Part shown: piece by piece, positions 53,401 through 64,000 of the stretch
How the letters are laid out: each line of letters opens with the position of its first letter
Position numbering within the stretch: the first letter of the stretch is position 1
Assembly (NCBI GenBank): GCA_963580455.1
Contig: OY756968.1
Location: forward strand, 15,655,996 to 15,719,995
Length of the DNA stretch: 64,000 nucleotides
Direction of reading: 5' to 3'
Origin: Euonymus europaeus
Taxonomy: Eukaryota > Streptophyta > Magnoliopsida > Celastrales > Celastraceae
Made by a program: the position numbers and the translations under genes
The notes under the pieces: model-generated
Databases searched by the model: none
What the model was told of the DNA's origin: nothing
What the model saw: the letters and a program-made list of their open reading frames with translations, nothing else

Positions 53401-56400
53401 GATTATTTCGAGGCCAAAACACCAACTTTCTATGAGAAATGGACAAAACCGTTAAAAGCTCCTCGAAAGAACGAGTTGAGCAACATCGAACCGTCAACAT
53501 TTCTCTGTGTACACTTTTTATTGTTCTTATATGTCAAATTTTTTGCGTATAAGCTTCCTAGATTATTTCGATTCCAAAACATGAATTTTCTATGACAAAT
53601 GGACAAAACCATTAAAAGCTCCTCCATAGAGAGAGTTGGACAACTTCGGACCATCAAAGATGCTCGGTGTACACCTTTTATTGTTATTCTATGTCAAATT
53701 TTTTGAGTATAAGCTTTCTAGACTATTTCGATGCCAAAACACCAACTTTCTATGACAAATGGACAAAACCGTTAAAAGTACCTCCATAGAGAGAGTTGAG
53801 CAACTTCGGACCGTCAAAGTTCCTCGGTGTACAGTTTTTATTGAAATATATGTTCAATTCTATGAGTATAAGCTTCCTAGATTATTTCGATCCCAAAACA
53901 CTAACTTTCTATGACAAATGGACAAAATCGTTAAAAGCTCCTCCATAGACAGAGTTGCGCAAATTCGGACCATCAAAGTTGCTCGGTGTACACTTTTTAT
54001 TGTTTCCCTATGTCAAATTTTTTGAGTATAAGCTTCCTCGATTATTTCGATACCAAAAAGCGAACTTTATATGACAAATGGACAAAAACGTTAAAAGTAC
54101 CACCATAGAGGTAGTTCAGCAACTTCGGACCGTCAAAATTGCTCGGTGTACACCTTTTATTGATCTTCTATGTCAAATTTTATGAGTATAAGCTTCCTAG
54201 TTTATTTCGATCTCAAAACCGCAACTTTCTATGAAAAATGTACAAAACCGTTAAAAGCTCTTCCATAGAGAGTGTTGCGCAAATACGAACCATCAAAGTT
54301 GCTCTGTGTATACCTTTTATTGTTCTTCTATGTCAAATTTTTTGTGTATTAACTTCCTAGATTATTTCGATGCCAGAACACCAACTTTCTATGACAAATC
54401 GACATAACCACTAAAAGTTCCTCCACAGATAAAGTTGAGCAAATTCGAACCATCAAAGTTGCTCGGCATACACTTTTATAGTTCCTTTATGTCAAATTTT
54501 TTGAGTATAAGCTTCCTAGATTATTTCAATGTCAAAACACCAACTTTCTATGACAAATGGACAAAACCGTCAAAAACTCCTCCATAGAGAGAGTTGAGCA
54601 ACTTCGGACCGTCAAAGTTGTTCGGTGGACACTTTTTATTGTTCTTCTATGTGAAATTTTTTGCGTATAAACTTCGAAGATTATTTCGATGCCAAAACAC
54701 CAACTTTCTATGACAAATCGACATAACCACTAAAAGTTCCTCCATAGATAAAGTTGAGCAAATTCGAACCATCAAAGTTTCTCGGTATACACTTCTTATA
54801 GTTCCTTTAAGTCAAATTTTTTGAGTATAAGCTTCCTAGATTATTTCGATTCCAAAACACCAACTTTCTATGACAAAATGGACACAACCGTTAAAAGCTC
54901 CTCCATAGAGAGACTTGAGCAACTTCGGACCGTCAAAGTTGCTCAGTGTACACTTTTTATTGTTCTTCTATGTGAAATTTTACGAGCATATGCTTCCTAG
55001 ATTATTTCGATGCCAAAACAGCAAGTTTCTCTGAAAAATGCACAAAACCGTTAAATGATCCTCCATAGAGAGAGTTGAGCAACTTCGGACCATCAAAGTT
55101 GCTCGGTGTACACCTTTTATTGTTCTTCTATGTCAAATTTTACGAGTATAAGCTTCATAGATTATTTCGATGCCAAAACACCAACCTCCTATGACAAATC
55201 GACAAAACCGTTAAAAGCACCTCCATAGAGAGAGTTGAGCAACTTCGGACCATCATAGTTGCTCAGTGTACACTTTTTATTGTTCTACTATGTCAAATTT
55301 TATGAGTATAAGCTTCCTAGATTATTTCGATTCGGAAACACCAACTTTCTATAAAAAATCGAAATAACCATTAAAAGCTCTTCCATAGAGAGAGTTGAGT
55401 AAATTCGAACCATCAAAGTTGCTCAGTGTACACTTTTTATTGTTCCTCTATGACAAATTTTTCGCGTATATACTTACTAGATTATTTAGATGCCAAAACA
55501 CCAACTTTCTATGGGAAATGGACAAAATCGTTAAAAGCTCCTCCAAAGAGAGAGTTGAGCAACCTCGGACCATCAAAGTTGGTCGGTGTACACTTTTTAT
55601 TGTTCTTCTATGTCAAATTTTTGGCGTATATACTTCCTAGATTATTTCGATGCCAAAACACCAACTTTCAATGAGAAATAGATAAAACCGTTAAAAGCTC
55701 CTCCAAAGAGAGAGTTGAGCAACCTCGGACCGTTAATGTTGCTCTGTGAATACTTTTTATTGTACTTCAATGTCAAATTTTTTGCGTATAAACTTCCTAA
55801 TTTGTTTCGATTCGAAAACACCAACTTTCTATGACAAATGGACAAAATCGTTAAAAGCTCCTCCATAGAGAGAGTTGAGTAACTTCGGACCATCAAATTT
55901 GGTCGGTGTACACTTTTTATTGTTCTTCTATGTCAAATTTTTGGCGTATATACTTCCTAGATTATTTCGATGCCAAAACACCAACTTTCTATGAGAAATG
56001 GATAAAACCATTAAAAGCTCCTCCAAAGAGAGAGTTGAGCAACCTTGGACCGTCAACGTTGCTCTATGTACACTTTTTATTGTTCCTCTATGTCAAATTT
56101 TTTGCGTATAAGCTTCCTAATTTATTTCTATTCCAAAACACCAACTTTCTATGACAATCGGACAAAACCGTTAAAAGTTTCTCCGTAGAGAGAGTTGAGC
56201 AACTTCGGACCATCAAAGTTGCTCGGTGTACATCTTTTATTGTTCTTCTATGTCAAATTTTTCGAGTATAAGCTTCCTAGATTATTTCGATCTCAAAAAC
56301 CCAACTTTCTATGAAAAATGCACAAAACCGTTAAAAGCTCCTCCATAGAGAGAGTTGCGCAAATTCGAACCATCAAAGTTGCTCTGTTTACACCATTTAT

Positions 56401-56577
56401 TGTTATTCTATGTCAAAAAATTTCGAGTATAAGCTTCCTAGATTATTTCGATGCCAAAATACCAACTTTCTATGATAAATGGACAAAACCGTTAAAAGCT
56501 CATTCATAGAGAGGGTTGAGCAATTTCGGACCGTCAAAGTTGCTCACTGGACACTTTTTATTGTTCTTCTATGTCAA
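50453..56577. repeat. Large block C (~6.1 kb)
   Basis: Third copy of the A-type block, opening with TTTCTTGGTGTAC and TTATGGCTAATTTTTC. About 50577-51547 is a stretch of six monomers that repeats the preceding part of block B (markers CTTCCATAGATAAAG, ACCATAAAAAGCTCC, GCTGGGTGTACACC). The A/B order then resumes at ACCGTCGATGTTG. Later markers match, including AATGAGTATATGC near 53382 and GCATACACTTTTATAG near 54465. At about 56577 the CACTGGACAC monomer passes directly into TTTTTGGCG, a join not found in A or B. Confidence 0.75.
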
Positions 56578-57538
56578 ATTTTTGGCGTATATACTTCCTA
56601 GATTATTTCGATGCCAAAACACCAACTTTCTATGAGAAATGGATAAAACCGTTAAAAGCTCCTCCAAAGAGAGAGTTGAGCAACCTTGGACCGTCAACGT
56701 TGCTCTATGTACACTTTTTATTGTTCCTCTATGTCAAATTTTTTGCGTATAAGCTTCCTAATTTATTTCTATTCCAAAACACCAACTTTCTATGACAATT
56801 GGACAAAACCGTTAAAAGCTCCTCCATAGAGAGAGTTGAGTAACTTCGGACCATCAAAGTTGGTCGGTGTACACTTTTTATTGTTCTTTTATGTCAAATT
56901 TTTTGCGTATATACTTCCTAGATTATTTCGATGCCAAAACAACAACCTCCTATGACAAATCGACAAAACCGTTAAAAGCTCCTCCATAGAGAGAGTTGAG
57001 CAACTTCGGACCATCATAGTTGCTCAGTGTACACTTTTTATTGTTCTTCTATGTCAAATTTTATGAGTATAAGCTTCCTAGATTATTTCGATTCCAAAAC
57101 ACCAACTTTCTATAAAAAATCGAAATAACCATTAAAAGCTCTTCCATAGAGAGAGTTGAGTAAATTCGAACCATCAAAGTTGCTCAGTGTACACTTTTTA
57201 TTGTTCCTCTATGACAAATTATTCGCGTATATACTTACTAGATTATTTCGATGCGAAAACACCAACTTTCTATGGGAAATGGAAAAAATCGTTAAAAGCT
57301 CCTCCAACGAGAGTGTTGAGCAACCTCGGACCGTTAACGTTGCTCTGTGTATACTTTTTATTGTACTTCAATGTCAAATTTCTTGCGTATAAGCTTCCTA
57401 ATTTGTTTCGATTCCAAAACACCAACTTTCTATGACAAATTGACAAAATCGTTAAAAGCTCCTCCATAGAGAGAGTTGAGTAACTTCGGACCATCAATGT
57501 TGGTCGGTGTACACTTTTTATTGTTCTTCTATGTCAAA
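56578..57538. repeat. Joint of six monomers, partly an 11-monomer repeat of block C
   Basis: 56578 to about 56815 repeats the TTTTTGGCG / CTAATTTATTTC dimer. From about 56943 (AACAACCTCCTATG) it follows block C from about 55183 at an offset near 1760, for example the TATGACAAATTWTTCGCG-type monomer at 55449 and 57210. It ends where the 1623-bp HOR begins. Confidence 0.65.
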
Positions 57539-59161
57539 TTTTTGGCGTATATACTTCCTAGATTATTTCGATGCCAAAACACCAACTTTCTATGAGAAAT
57601 GGATAAAACCGTTAAAAGCTCCTCCAAAGAGAGAGTTGAGGAACCTCGGACCGTTAATGTTGTTCTGTGAATAATTTTTATTGTACTTCAATGTCAAATT
57701 TTTTGCGTATAAACTTCCTAATTTGTTTCGATTCCAAAACACCAACTTTCTATGACAAATGGACAAAATCATTAAAAGCTCCTCCATAGAGAGAGTTAAG
57801 TAACTTCGGACCATCAAAGTTGGTCGGTGTACTCTTTTTATTGTTCTTCTATGTCAAATTTTTGGCGTATATACTTCCTAGATTATTTTGATGCCAAAAC
57901 ACCAACTTTCTATGAGAAATGGATAAAACCGTTAAAAGCTCCTCCAAAGAGAGAGTTGAGCAACCTCGGACCGTCAACGTTGCTCTGTGTACACTTTTTA
58001 TTAATCTTCTATGTCAAATTTTTTGCGTATAAGCTTCCTAGATTATTTCGATTCCAAAACACCAACTTTCTATGACAAATGGGCAAAACTGTTAAAAGCT
58101 CCTCCGTAGAAAGAGTTGAGCAACTTTTGACCATGAATGTTGCTCGGTGTAAACCTTTTATTGTTCCTCTATGTCAAATTTTTCGAGTCCAAGCTTCCTA
58201 GATTATTTTGATGCCAAAACACCAACTCTCTATAACAAATGGAGAAAACCGTTAAAAGTACCTCCATAGAGAAAGTTGAGCAACTTTGGACCATCAAAGT
58301 TGATCGGTGTACACTTTTTATTGAAAGAAATGTCAAATTTTATTGTTCTATTATGTCAAATTTTTCGAGTATAAGCTTCCTATATTGTTTCGATTCCAAA
58401 ACACCAACTTTCTATGACAAATGGATAAAATCGTTAAAAGCTCCTCCATAGAGAGAGTTGAGTAACTTCGGACCATCAAAGTTGGTCGGTGTACACTTTT
58501 TATTGTTCTTCTATGTCAAATTTTTGGCGTATATACTTCCTAGATTATTTCGATGCCAAAACACCAACTTTCTATGAGAAATGGATAAAACCGTTAAAAG
58601 CTCCTCCAAAGAGAGAGTTGAGCAACCTTGGACCGTCAACGTTGCTCTATGTACACTTTTTATTGTTCCTCTATGTCAAATTTTTTTCGTATAAGCTTCC
58701 TAATTTATTTCTATTCCAAAACACCAACTTTCTATGACAATTGGACAAAACTGTTAAAAGTTTCTCCATAGAGAGAGTTGAGCAACTTCGGACCATCAAA
58801 GTTGCTCGGTGTACATCTTTTATTGTTCTTCTATGTCAAATTTTTCGAGTATAAGCTTCCTAGATTATTTCGATCTCAAAAGCCCAACTTTCTATGAAAA
58901 ATGCACAAAACCGTTAAAAGCTCCTCCATAGAGAGAGTTGCGCAAATTCGAACCATCAAAGTTGCTCTGTTTACAACATTTATTGTTATTCTATGTCAAA
59001 AAACTTCGAGTATAAGCTTCCTAGATTATTTCGATGCCAAAACACCAACTTTCTATGATAAATGGACAAAACCGTTAAAAGCTCATCCATAGAGAGGGTT
59101 GAGCAATTTCGGACCGTCAAAGTTGCTCACTGGACACTTTTTATTGTTCTTCTATGTCAAA
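57539..59161. repeat. 10-monomer HOR, copy 1 (1623 bp), subtype a
   Basis: Boundaries at TTTTTGGCGTATATAC, which recurs at 59162, 60785 and 62408. Subtype-a markers: GGGCAAAACTG near 58081, CTCCGTAGAAAG near 58101, GAGTCCAAGC near 58185, GATCGGTG near 58303, GGACAAAACTG near 58743 and AAAAAACTTCG near 58998. A private GAGTTAAGTAAC is near 57794. Confidence 0.92.
58185..58366. repeat. Lengthened monomer, 182 bp, with duplicated linker
   Basis: The GAAAGAAATG monomer here ends TGTCAAATTTTATT and then carries a second linker, GTTCTATTATGTCAAATTTTT, before the next GAGTATAAGC. This adds 22 bp. It is present in all four 1623-bp copies (near 59808-59989, 61431-61612 and 63054-63235). The join lies in a shared TTTTATTG, suggesting an out-of-register crossover or slippage in the T-rich linker. 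Confidence 0.85.
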
Positions 59162-60784
59162 TTTTTGGCGTATATACTTCCTAGATTATTTCGATGCCAA
59201 AACACCAACTTTCTATGAGAAATGGATAAAACCGTTAAAAGCTCCTCCAAAGAGAGAGTTGAGGAACCTCGGACCGTTAATGTTGTTCTGTGAATAATTT
59301 TTATTGTACTTCAATGTCAAATTTTTTGCGTATAAACTTCCTAATTTGTTTCGATTCCAAAACACCAACTTTCTATGACAAATGGACAAAATCATTAAAA
59401 GCTCCTCCATAGAGAGAGTTGAGTAACTTCGGACCATCAAAGTTGGTCGGTGTACTCTTTTTATTGTTCTTCTATGTCAAATTTTTGGCGTATATACTTC
59501 CTAGATTATTTTGATGCCAAAACACCAACTTTCTATGAGAAATGGATAAAACCGTTAAAAGCTCCTCCAAAGAGAGAGTTGAGCAACCTCGGACCGTCAA
59601 CGTTGCTCTGTGTACACTTTTTATTAATCTTCTATGTCAAATTTTTTGCGTATAAGCTTCCTAGATTATTTCGATTCCAAAACACCAACTTTCTATGACA
59701 AATGGGCAAAACCGTTAAAAGCTCCTCCATAGAAAGAGTTGAGCAACTTTTGACCATGAATGTTGCTCGGTGTAAACCTTTTATTGTTCCTCTATGTCAA
59801 ATTTTTCGAGTCTAAGCTTCCTAGATTATTTTGATGCCAAAACACCAACTCTCTATAACAAATGGAGAAAACCGTTAAAAGTACCTCCATAGAGAAAGTT
59901 GAGCAACTTTGGACCATCAAAGTTGATCGATGTACACTTTTTATTGAAAGAAATGTCAAATTTTATTGTTCTATTATGTCAAATTTTTCGAGTATAAGCT
60001 TCCTATATTGTTTCGATTCCAAAACACCAACTTTCTATGACAAATGGATAAAATCGTTAAAAGCTCCTCCATAGAGAGAGTTGATTAACTTCGGACCATC
60101 AAAGTTGGTCGGTGTACACTTTTTATCGTTCTTCTATGTCAAATTTTTGGCGTATATACTTCCTAGATTATTTCGATGCCAAAACACCAACTTTCTATGA
60201 GAAATGGATAAAACCGTTAAAAGCTCCTCCAAAGAGAGAGTTGAGCAACCTTGGACCGTCAACGTTGCTCTATGTACACTTTTTATTGTTCCTCTATGTC
60301 AAATTTTTTTCGTATAAGCTTCCTAATTTATTTCTATTCCAAAACACCAACTTTCTATGACAATTGGACAAAACCGTTAAAAGTTTCTCCATAGAGAGAG
60401 TTGAGCAACTTCGGACCATCAAAGTTGCTCGGTGTACATCTTTTATTGTTCTTCTATGTCAAATTTTTCGAGTATAAGCTTCCTAGATTATTTCGATCTC
60501 AAAAGCCCAACTTTCTATGAAAAATGCACAAAACCGTTAAAAGCTCCTCCATAGAGAGAGTTGCGCAAATTCGAACCATCAAAGTTGCTCTGTTTACAAC
60601 ATTTATTGTTATTCTATGTCAAAAAATTTCGAGTATAAGCTTCCTAGATTATTTCGATGCCAAAACACCAACTTTCTATGATAAATGGACAAAACCGTTA
60701 AAAGCTCATCCATAGAGAGGGTTGAGCAATTTCGGACCGTCAAAGTTGCTCACTGGACACTTTTTATTGTTCTTCTATGTCAAA
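59162..60784. repeat. 10-monomer HOR, copy 2 (1623 bp), subtype b
   Basis: Subtype-b states at the same sites: GGGCAAAACCG near 59704, CTCCATAGAAAG near 59724, GAGTCTAAGC near 59808, GATCGATG near 59926, GGACAAAACCG near 60366 and AAAAAATTTCG near 60621. Private changes: GAGTTGATTAAC near 60078 and TTATCGTTC near 60124. Confidence 0.92.
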
Positions 60785-62407
60785 TTTTTGGCGTATATAC
60801 TTCCTAGATTATTTCGATGCCAAAACACCAACTTTCTATGAGAAATGGATAAAACCGTTAAAAGCTCCTCCAAAGAGAGAGTTGAGGAACCTCGGACCGT
60901 TAATGTTGTTCTGTGAATAATTTTTATTGTACTTCAATGTCAAATTTTTTGCGTATAAACTTCCTAATTTGTTTCGATTCCAAAACACCAACTTTCTATG
61001 ACAAATGGACAAAATCATTAAAAGCTCCTCCATAGAGAGAGTTGAGTAACTTCGGACCATCAAAGTTGGTCGGTGTACTCTTTTTATTGTTCTTCTATGT
61101 CAAATTTTTGGCGTATATACTTCCTAGATTATTTTGATGCCAAAACACCAACTTTCTATGAGAAATGGATAAAACCGTTAAAAGCTCCTCCAAAGAGAGA
61201 GTTGAGCAACCTCGGACCGTCAACGTTGCTCTGTGTACACTTTTTATTAATCTTCTATGTCAAATTTTTTGCGTATAAGCTTCCTAGATTATTTCGATTC
61301 CAAAACACCAACTTTCTATGACAAATGGGCAAAACTGTTAAAAGCTCCTCCGTAGAAAGAGTTGAGCAACTTTTGACCATGAATGTTGCTCGGTGTAAAC
61401 CTTTTATTGTTCCTCTATGTCAAATTTTTCGAGTCCAAGCTTCCTAGATTATTTTGATGCCAAAACACCAACTCTCTATAACAAATGGAGAAAACCGTTA
61501 AAAGTACCTCCATAGAGAAAGTTGAGCAACTTTGGACCATCAAAGTTGATCGGTGTACACTTTTTATTGAAAGAAATGTCAAATTTTATTGTTCTATTAT
61601 GTCAAATTTTTCGAGTATAAGCTTCCTATATTGTTTCGATTCCAAAACACCAACTTTCTATGACAAATGGATAAAATCGTTAAAAGCTCCTCCATAGAGA
61701 GAGTTGAGTAACTTCGGACCATCAAAGTTGGTCGGTGTACACTTTTTATTGTTCTTCTATGTCAAATTTTTGGCGTATATACTTCCTAGATTATTTCGAT
61801 GCCAAAACACCAACTTTCTATGAGAAATGGATAAAACCGTTAAAAGCTCCTCCAAAGAGAGAGTTGAGCAACCTTGGACCGTCAACGTTGCTCTATGTAC
61901 ACTTTTTATTGTTCCTCTATGTCAAATTTTTTTCGTATAAGCTTCCTAATTTATTTCTATTCCAAAACACCAACTTTCTATGACAATTGGACAAAACTGT
62001 TAAAAGTTTCTCCATAGAGAGAGTTGAGCAACTTCGGACCATCAAAGTTGCTCGGTGTACATCTTTTATTGTTCTTCTATGTCAAATTTTTCGAGTATAA
62101 GCTTCCTAGATTATTTCGATCTCAAAAGCCCAACTTTCTATGAAAAATGCACAAAACCGTTAAAAGCTCCTCCATAGAGAGAGTTGCGCAAATTCGAACC
62201 ATCAAAGTTGCTCTGTTTACAACATTTATTGTTATTCTATGTCAAAAAACTTCGAGTATAAGCTTCCTAGATTATTTCGATGCCAAAACACCAACTTTCT
62301 ATGATAAATGGACAAAACCGTTAAAAGCTCATCCATAGAGAGGGTTGAGCAATTTCGGACCGTCAAAGTTGCTCACTGGACACTTTTTATTGTTCTTCTA
62401 TGTCAAA
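60785..62407. repeat. 10-monomer HOR, copy 3 (1623 bp), subtype a
   Basis: Carries the subtype-a state at all six diagnostic sites (for example GGGCAAAACTG near 61327, GAGTCCAAGC near 61431 and AAAAAACTTCG near 62244). It is closer to copy 1, 3246 bp away, than to adjacent copy 2. Confidence 0.92.
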
Positions 62408-64000
62408 TTTTTGGCGTATATACTTCCTAGATTATTTCGATGCCAAAACACCAACTTTCTATGAGAAATGGATAAAACCGTTAAAAGCTCCTCCAAAGAG
62501 AGAGTTGAGGAACCTCGGACCGTTAATGTTGTTCTGTGAATAATTTTTATTGTACTTCAATGTCAAATTTTTTGCGTATAAACTTCCTAATTTGTTTCGA
62601 TTCCAAAACACCAACTTTCTATGACAAATGGACAAAATCATTAAAAGCTCCTCCATAGAGAGAGTTGAGTAACTTCGGACCATCAAAGTTGGTCGGTGTA
62701 CTCTTTTTATTGTTCTTCTATGTCAAATTTTTGGCGTATATACTTCCTAGATTATTTTGATGCCAAAACACCAACTTTCTATGAGAAATGGATAAAACCG
62801 TTAAAAGCTCCTCCAAAGAGAGAGTTGAGCAACCTCGGACCGTCAACGTTGCTCTGTGTACACTTTTTATTAATCTTCTATGTCAAATTTTTTGCGTATA
62901 AGCTTCCTAGATTATTTCGATTCCAAAACACCAACTTTCTATGACAAATGGGCAAAACCGTTAAAAGCTCCTCCATAGAAAGAGTTGAGCAACTTTTGAC
63001 CATGAATGTTGCTCGGTGTAAACCTTTTATTGTTCCTCTATGTCAAATTTTTCGAGTCTAAGCTTCCTAGATTATTTTGATGCCAAAACACCAACTCTCT
63101 ATAACAAATGGAGAAAACCGTTAAAAGTACCTCCATAGAGAAAGTTGAGCAACTTTGGACCATCAAAGTTGATCGATGTACACTTTTTATTGAAAGAAAT
63201 GTCAAATTTTATTGTTCTATTATGTCAAATTTTTCGAGTATAAGCTTCCTATATTGTTTCGATTCCAAAACACCAACTTTCTATGACAAATGGATAAAAT
63301 CGTTAAAAGCTCCTCCATAGAGAGAGTTGAGTAACTTCGGACCATCAAAGTTGGTCGGTGTACACTTTTTATTGTTCTTCTATGTCAAATTTTTGGCGTA
63401 TATACTTCCTAGATTATTTCGATGCCAAAACACCAACTTTCTATGAGAAATGGATAAAACCGTTAAAAGCTCCTCCAAAGAGAGAGTTGAGCAACCTTGG
63501 ACCGTCAACGTTGCTCTATGTACACTTTTTATTGTTCCTCTATGTCAAATTTTTTTCGTATAAGCTTCCTAATTTATTTCTATTCCAAAACACCAACTTT
63601 CTATGACAATTGGACAAAACCGTTAAAAGTTTCTCCATAGAGAGAGTTGAGCAACTTCGGACCATCAAATTTGCTCGGTGTACATCTTTTATTGTTCTTC
63701 TATGTCAAATTTTTCGAGTATAAGCTTCCTAGATTATTTCGATCTCAAAAGCCCAACTTTCTATGAAAAATGCACAAAACCGTTAAAAGCTCCTCCATAG
63801 AGAGAGTTGCGCAAATTCGAACCATCAAAGTTGCTCTGTTTACAACATTTATTGTTATTCTATGTCAAAAAATTTCGAGTATAAGCTTCCTAGATTATTT
63901 CGATGCCAAAACACCAACTTTCTATGATAAATGGACAAAACCGTTAAAAGCTCATCCATAGAGAGGGTTGAGCAATTTCGGACCGTCAAAGTTGCTCACT
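62408..64000. repeat. 10-monomer HOR, copy 4, subtype b, cut by window edge
   Basis: 1593 of the expected 1623 bases are present. Subtype-b states at all six sites (GGGCAAAACCG near 62950, GAGTCTAAGC near 63054, GATCGATG near 63172, AAAAAATTTCG near 63867). Private change: ATCAAATTTGCTCGG near 63663. The array very probably continues past the window. Confidence 0.92.

Larger units (their letters stand above)
1..64000. repeat. Satellite DNA array, ~160-bp monomer, entire window
   Basis: The sequence repeats with a period of 160 bp throughout. Landmarks recur in fixed order in nearly every monomer: GAGTATAAGCTTCCTAGATT, then TTTCGATGCCAAAACACC, AACTTTCTATGACAAATGG, ACAAAACCGTTAAAAGCTCC, the dyad around GAGCAACTT / AAGTTGCTC, then GGTGTACAC and TTTTTATTGTTCTTCTATG. 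Blocks of 480 bp (three monomers) realign exactly over long stretches, for example 32281 with 32761. Every copy reads in the same direction and I saw no inverted segment longer than a few bases. There is no interruption by a transposon or unique DNA. A HindIII site (AAGCTT) falls at monomer bases 7-12 in most copies. Centromeric or pericentromeric satellite is the likely identity by length and HOR organisation (inference). The family is not one I can name. Confidence 0.97.

Noticed and set aside
1..64000. CRISPR array
   Set aside because: There are no short repeats separated by unique spacers; the full 160-bp unit is conserved and there are no cas genes.
1..64000. Human alpha satellite, Arabidopsis CEN180 or maize CentC
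   Set aside because: Monomer length (160, not 171, about 178 or 156) and sequence do not match what I know of these families; a shared GAGTATAAG is too short to mean descent.

Overview
The window is one uninterrupted satellite-DNA array. From base 1 to base 64000 it is built of head-to-tail copies of an AT-rich monomer of about 160 bp (about 37% GC, counted by hand on a typical monomer), all in one orientation, roughly 400 copies in total. I found no gene, RNA gene, transposon, CRISPR array, telomere repeat or unique-sequence island. The many short open frames (60-138 codons) come from repeat sequence. Because 160 is not a multiple of 3, each monomer shifts the frame by one, and the same peptides recur wherever the same monomer variants recur.

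The organism is a eukaryote. Monomer length, single orientation and strong higher-order repeat (HOR) structure are typical of centromeric or pericentromeric satellite, and 150-180 bp monomers are common in plants, although animals have them too. I do not recognise the sequence as a named family, and it is not human alpha satellite, Arabidopsis CEN180 or maize CentC as I know them. Centromere function is inference.

Layout. 1-428: a fragment matching the start of a block that recurs at 28180. 429-8257: a 29-monomer unit (4637 bp) and a second copy that has lost 9 monomers. 8258-8721: mosaic joint. 8722-15420: a 17-monomer HOR (2718 bp), two copies plus a shortened third. 15421-25851: three apparently identical copies of a 22-monomer HOR (3477 bp) carrying a truncated 121-bp monomer. 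25852-28160: more diverged monomers with 2- and 7-monomer duplications. 28161-56577: three related large blocks, A (8.4 kb), B (13.8 kb) and C (about 6.1 kb); B contains four copies of an 11-monomer HOR (about 1758 bp) present once in A. 56578-57538: a joint that partly repeats block C at an 11-monomer offset. 57539-64000: four copies of a 10-monomer HOR (1623 bp) arranged A-B-A-B, so the newest unit appears to be a 3246-bp dimer; this array runs off the right edge.

The most interesting signals are the nested history of HOR birth, expansion and partial loss, and a dyad-symmetric segment near the middle of the monomer that keeps palindromic character in two different variant families. All identities were judged by eye.
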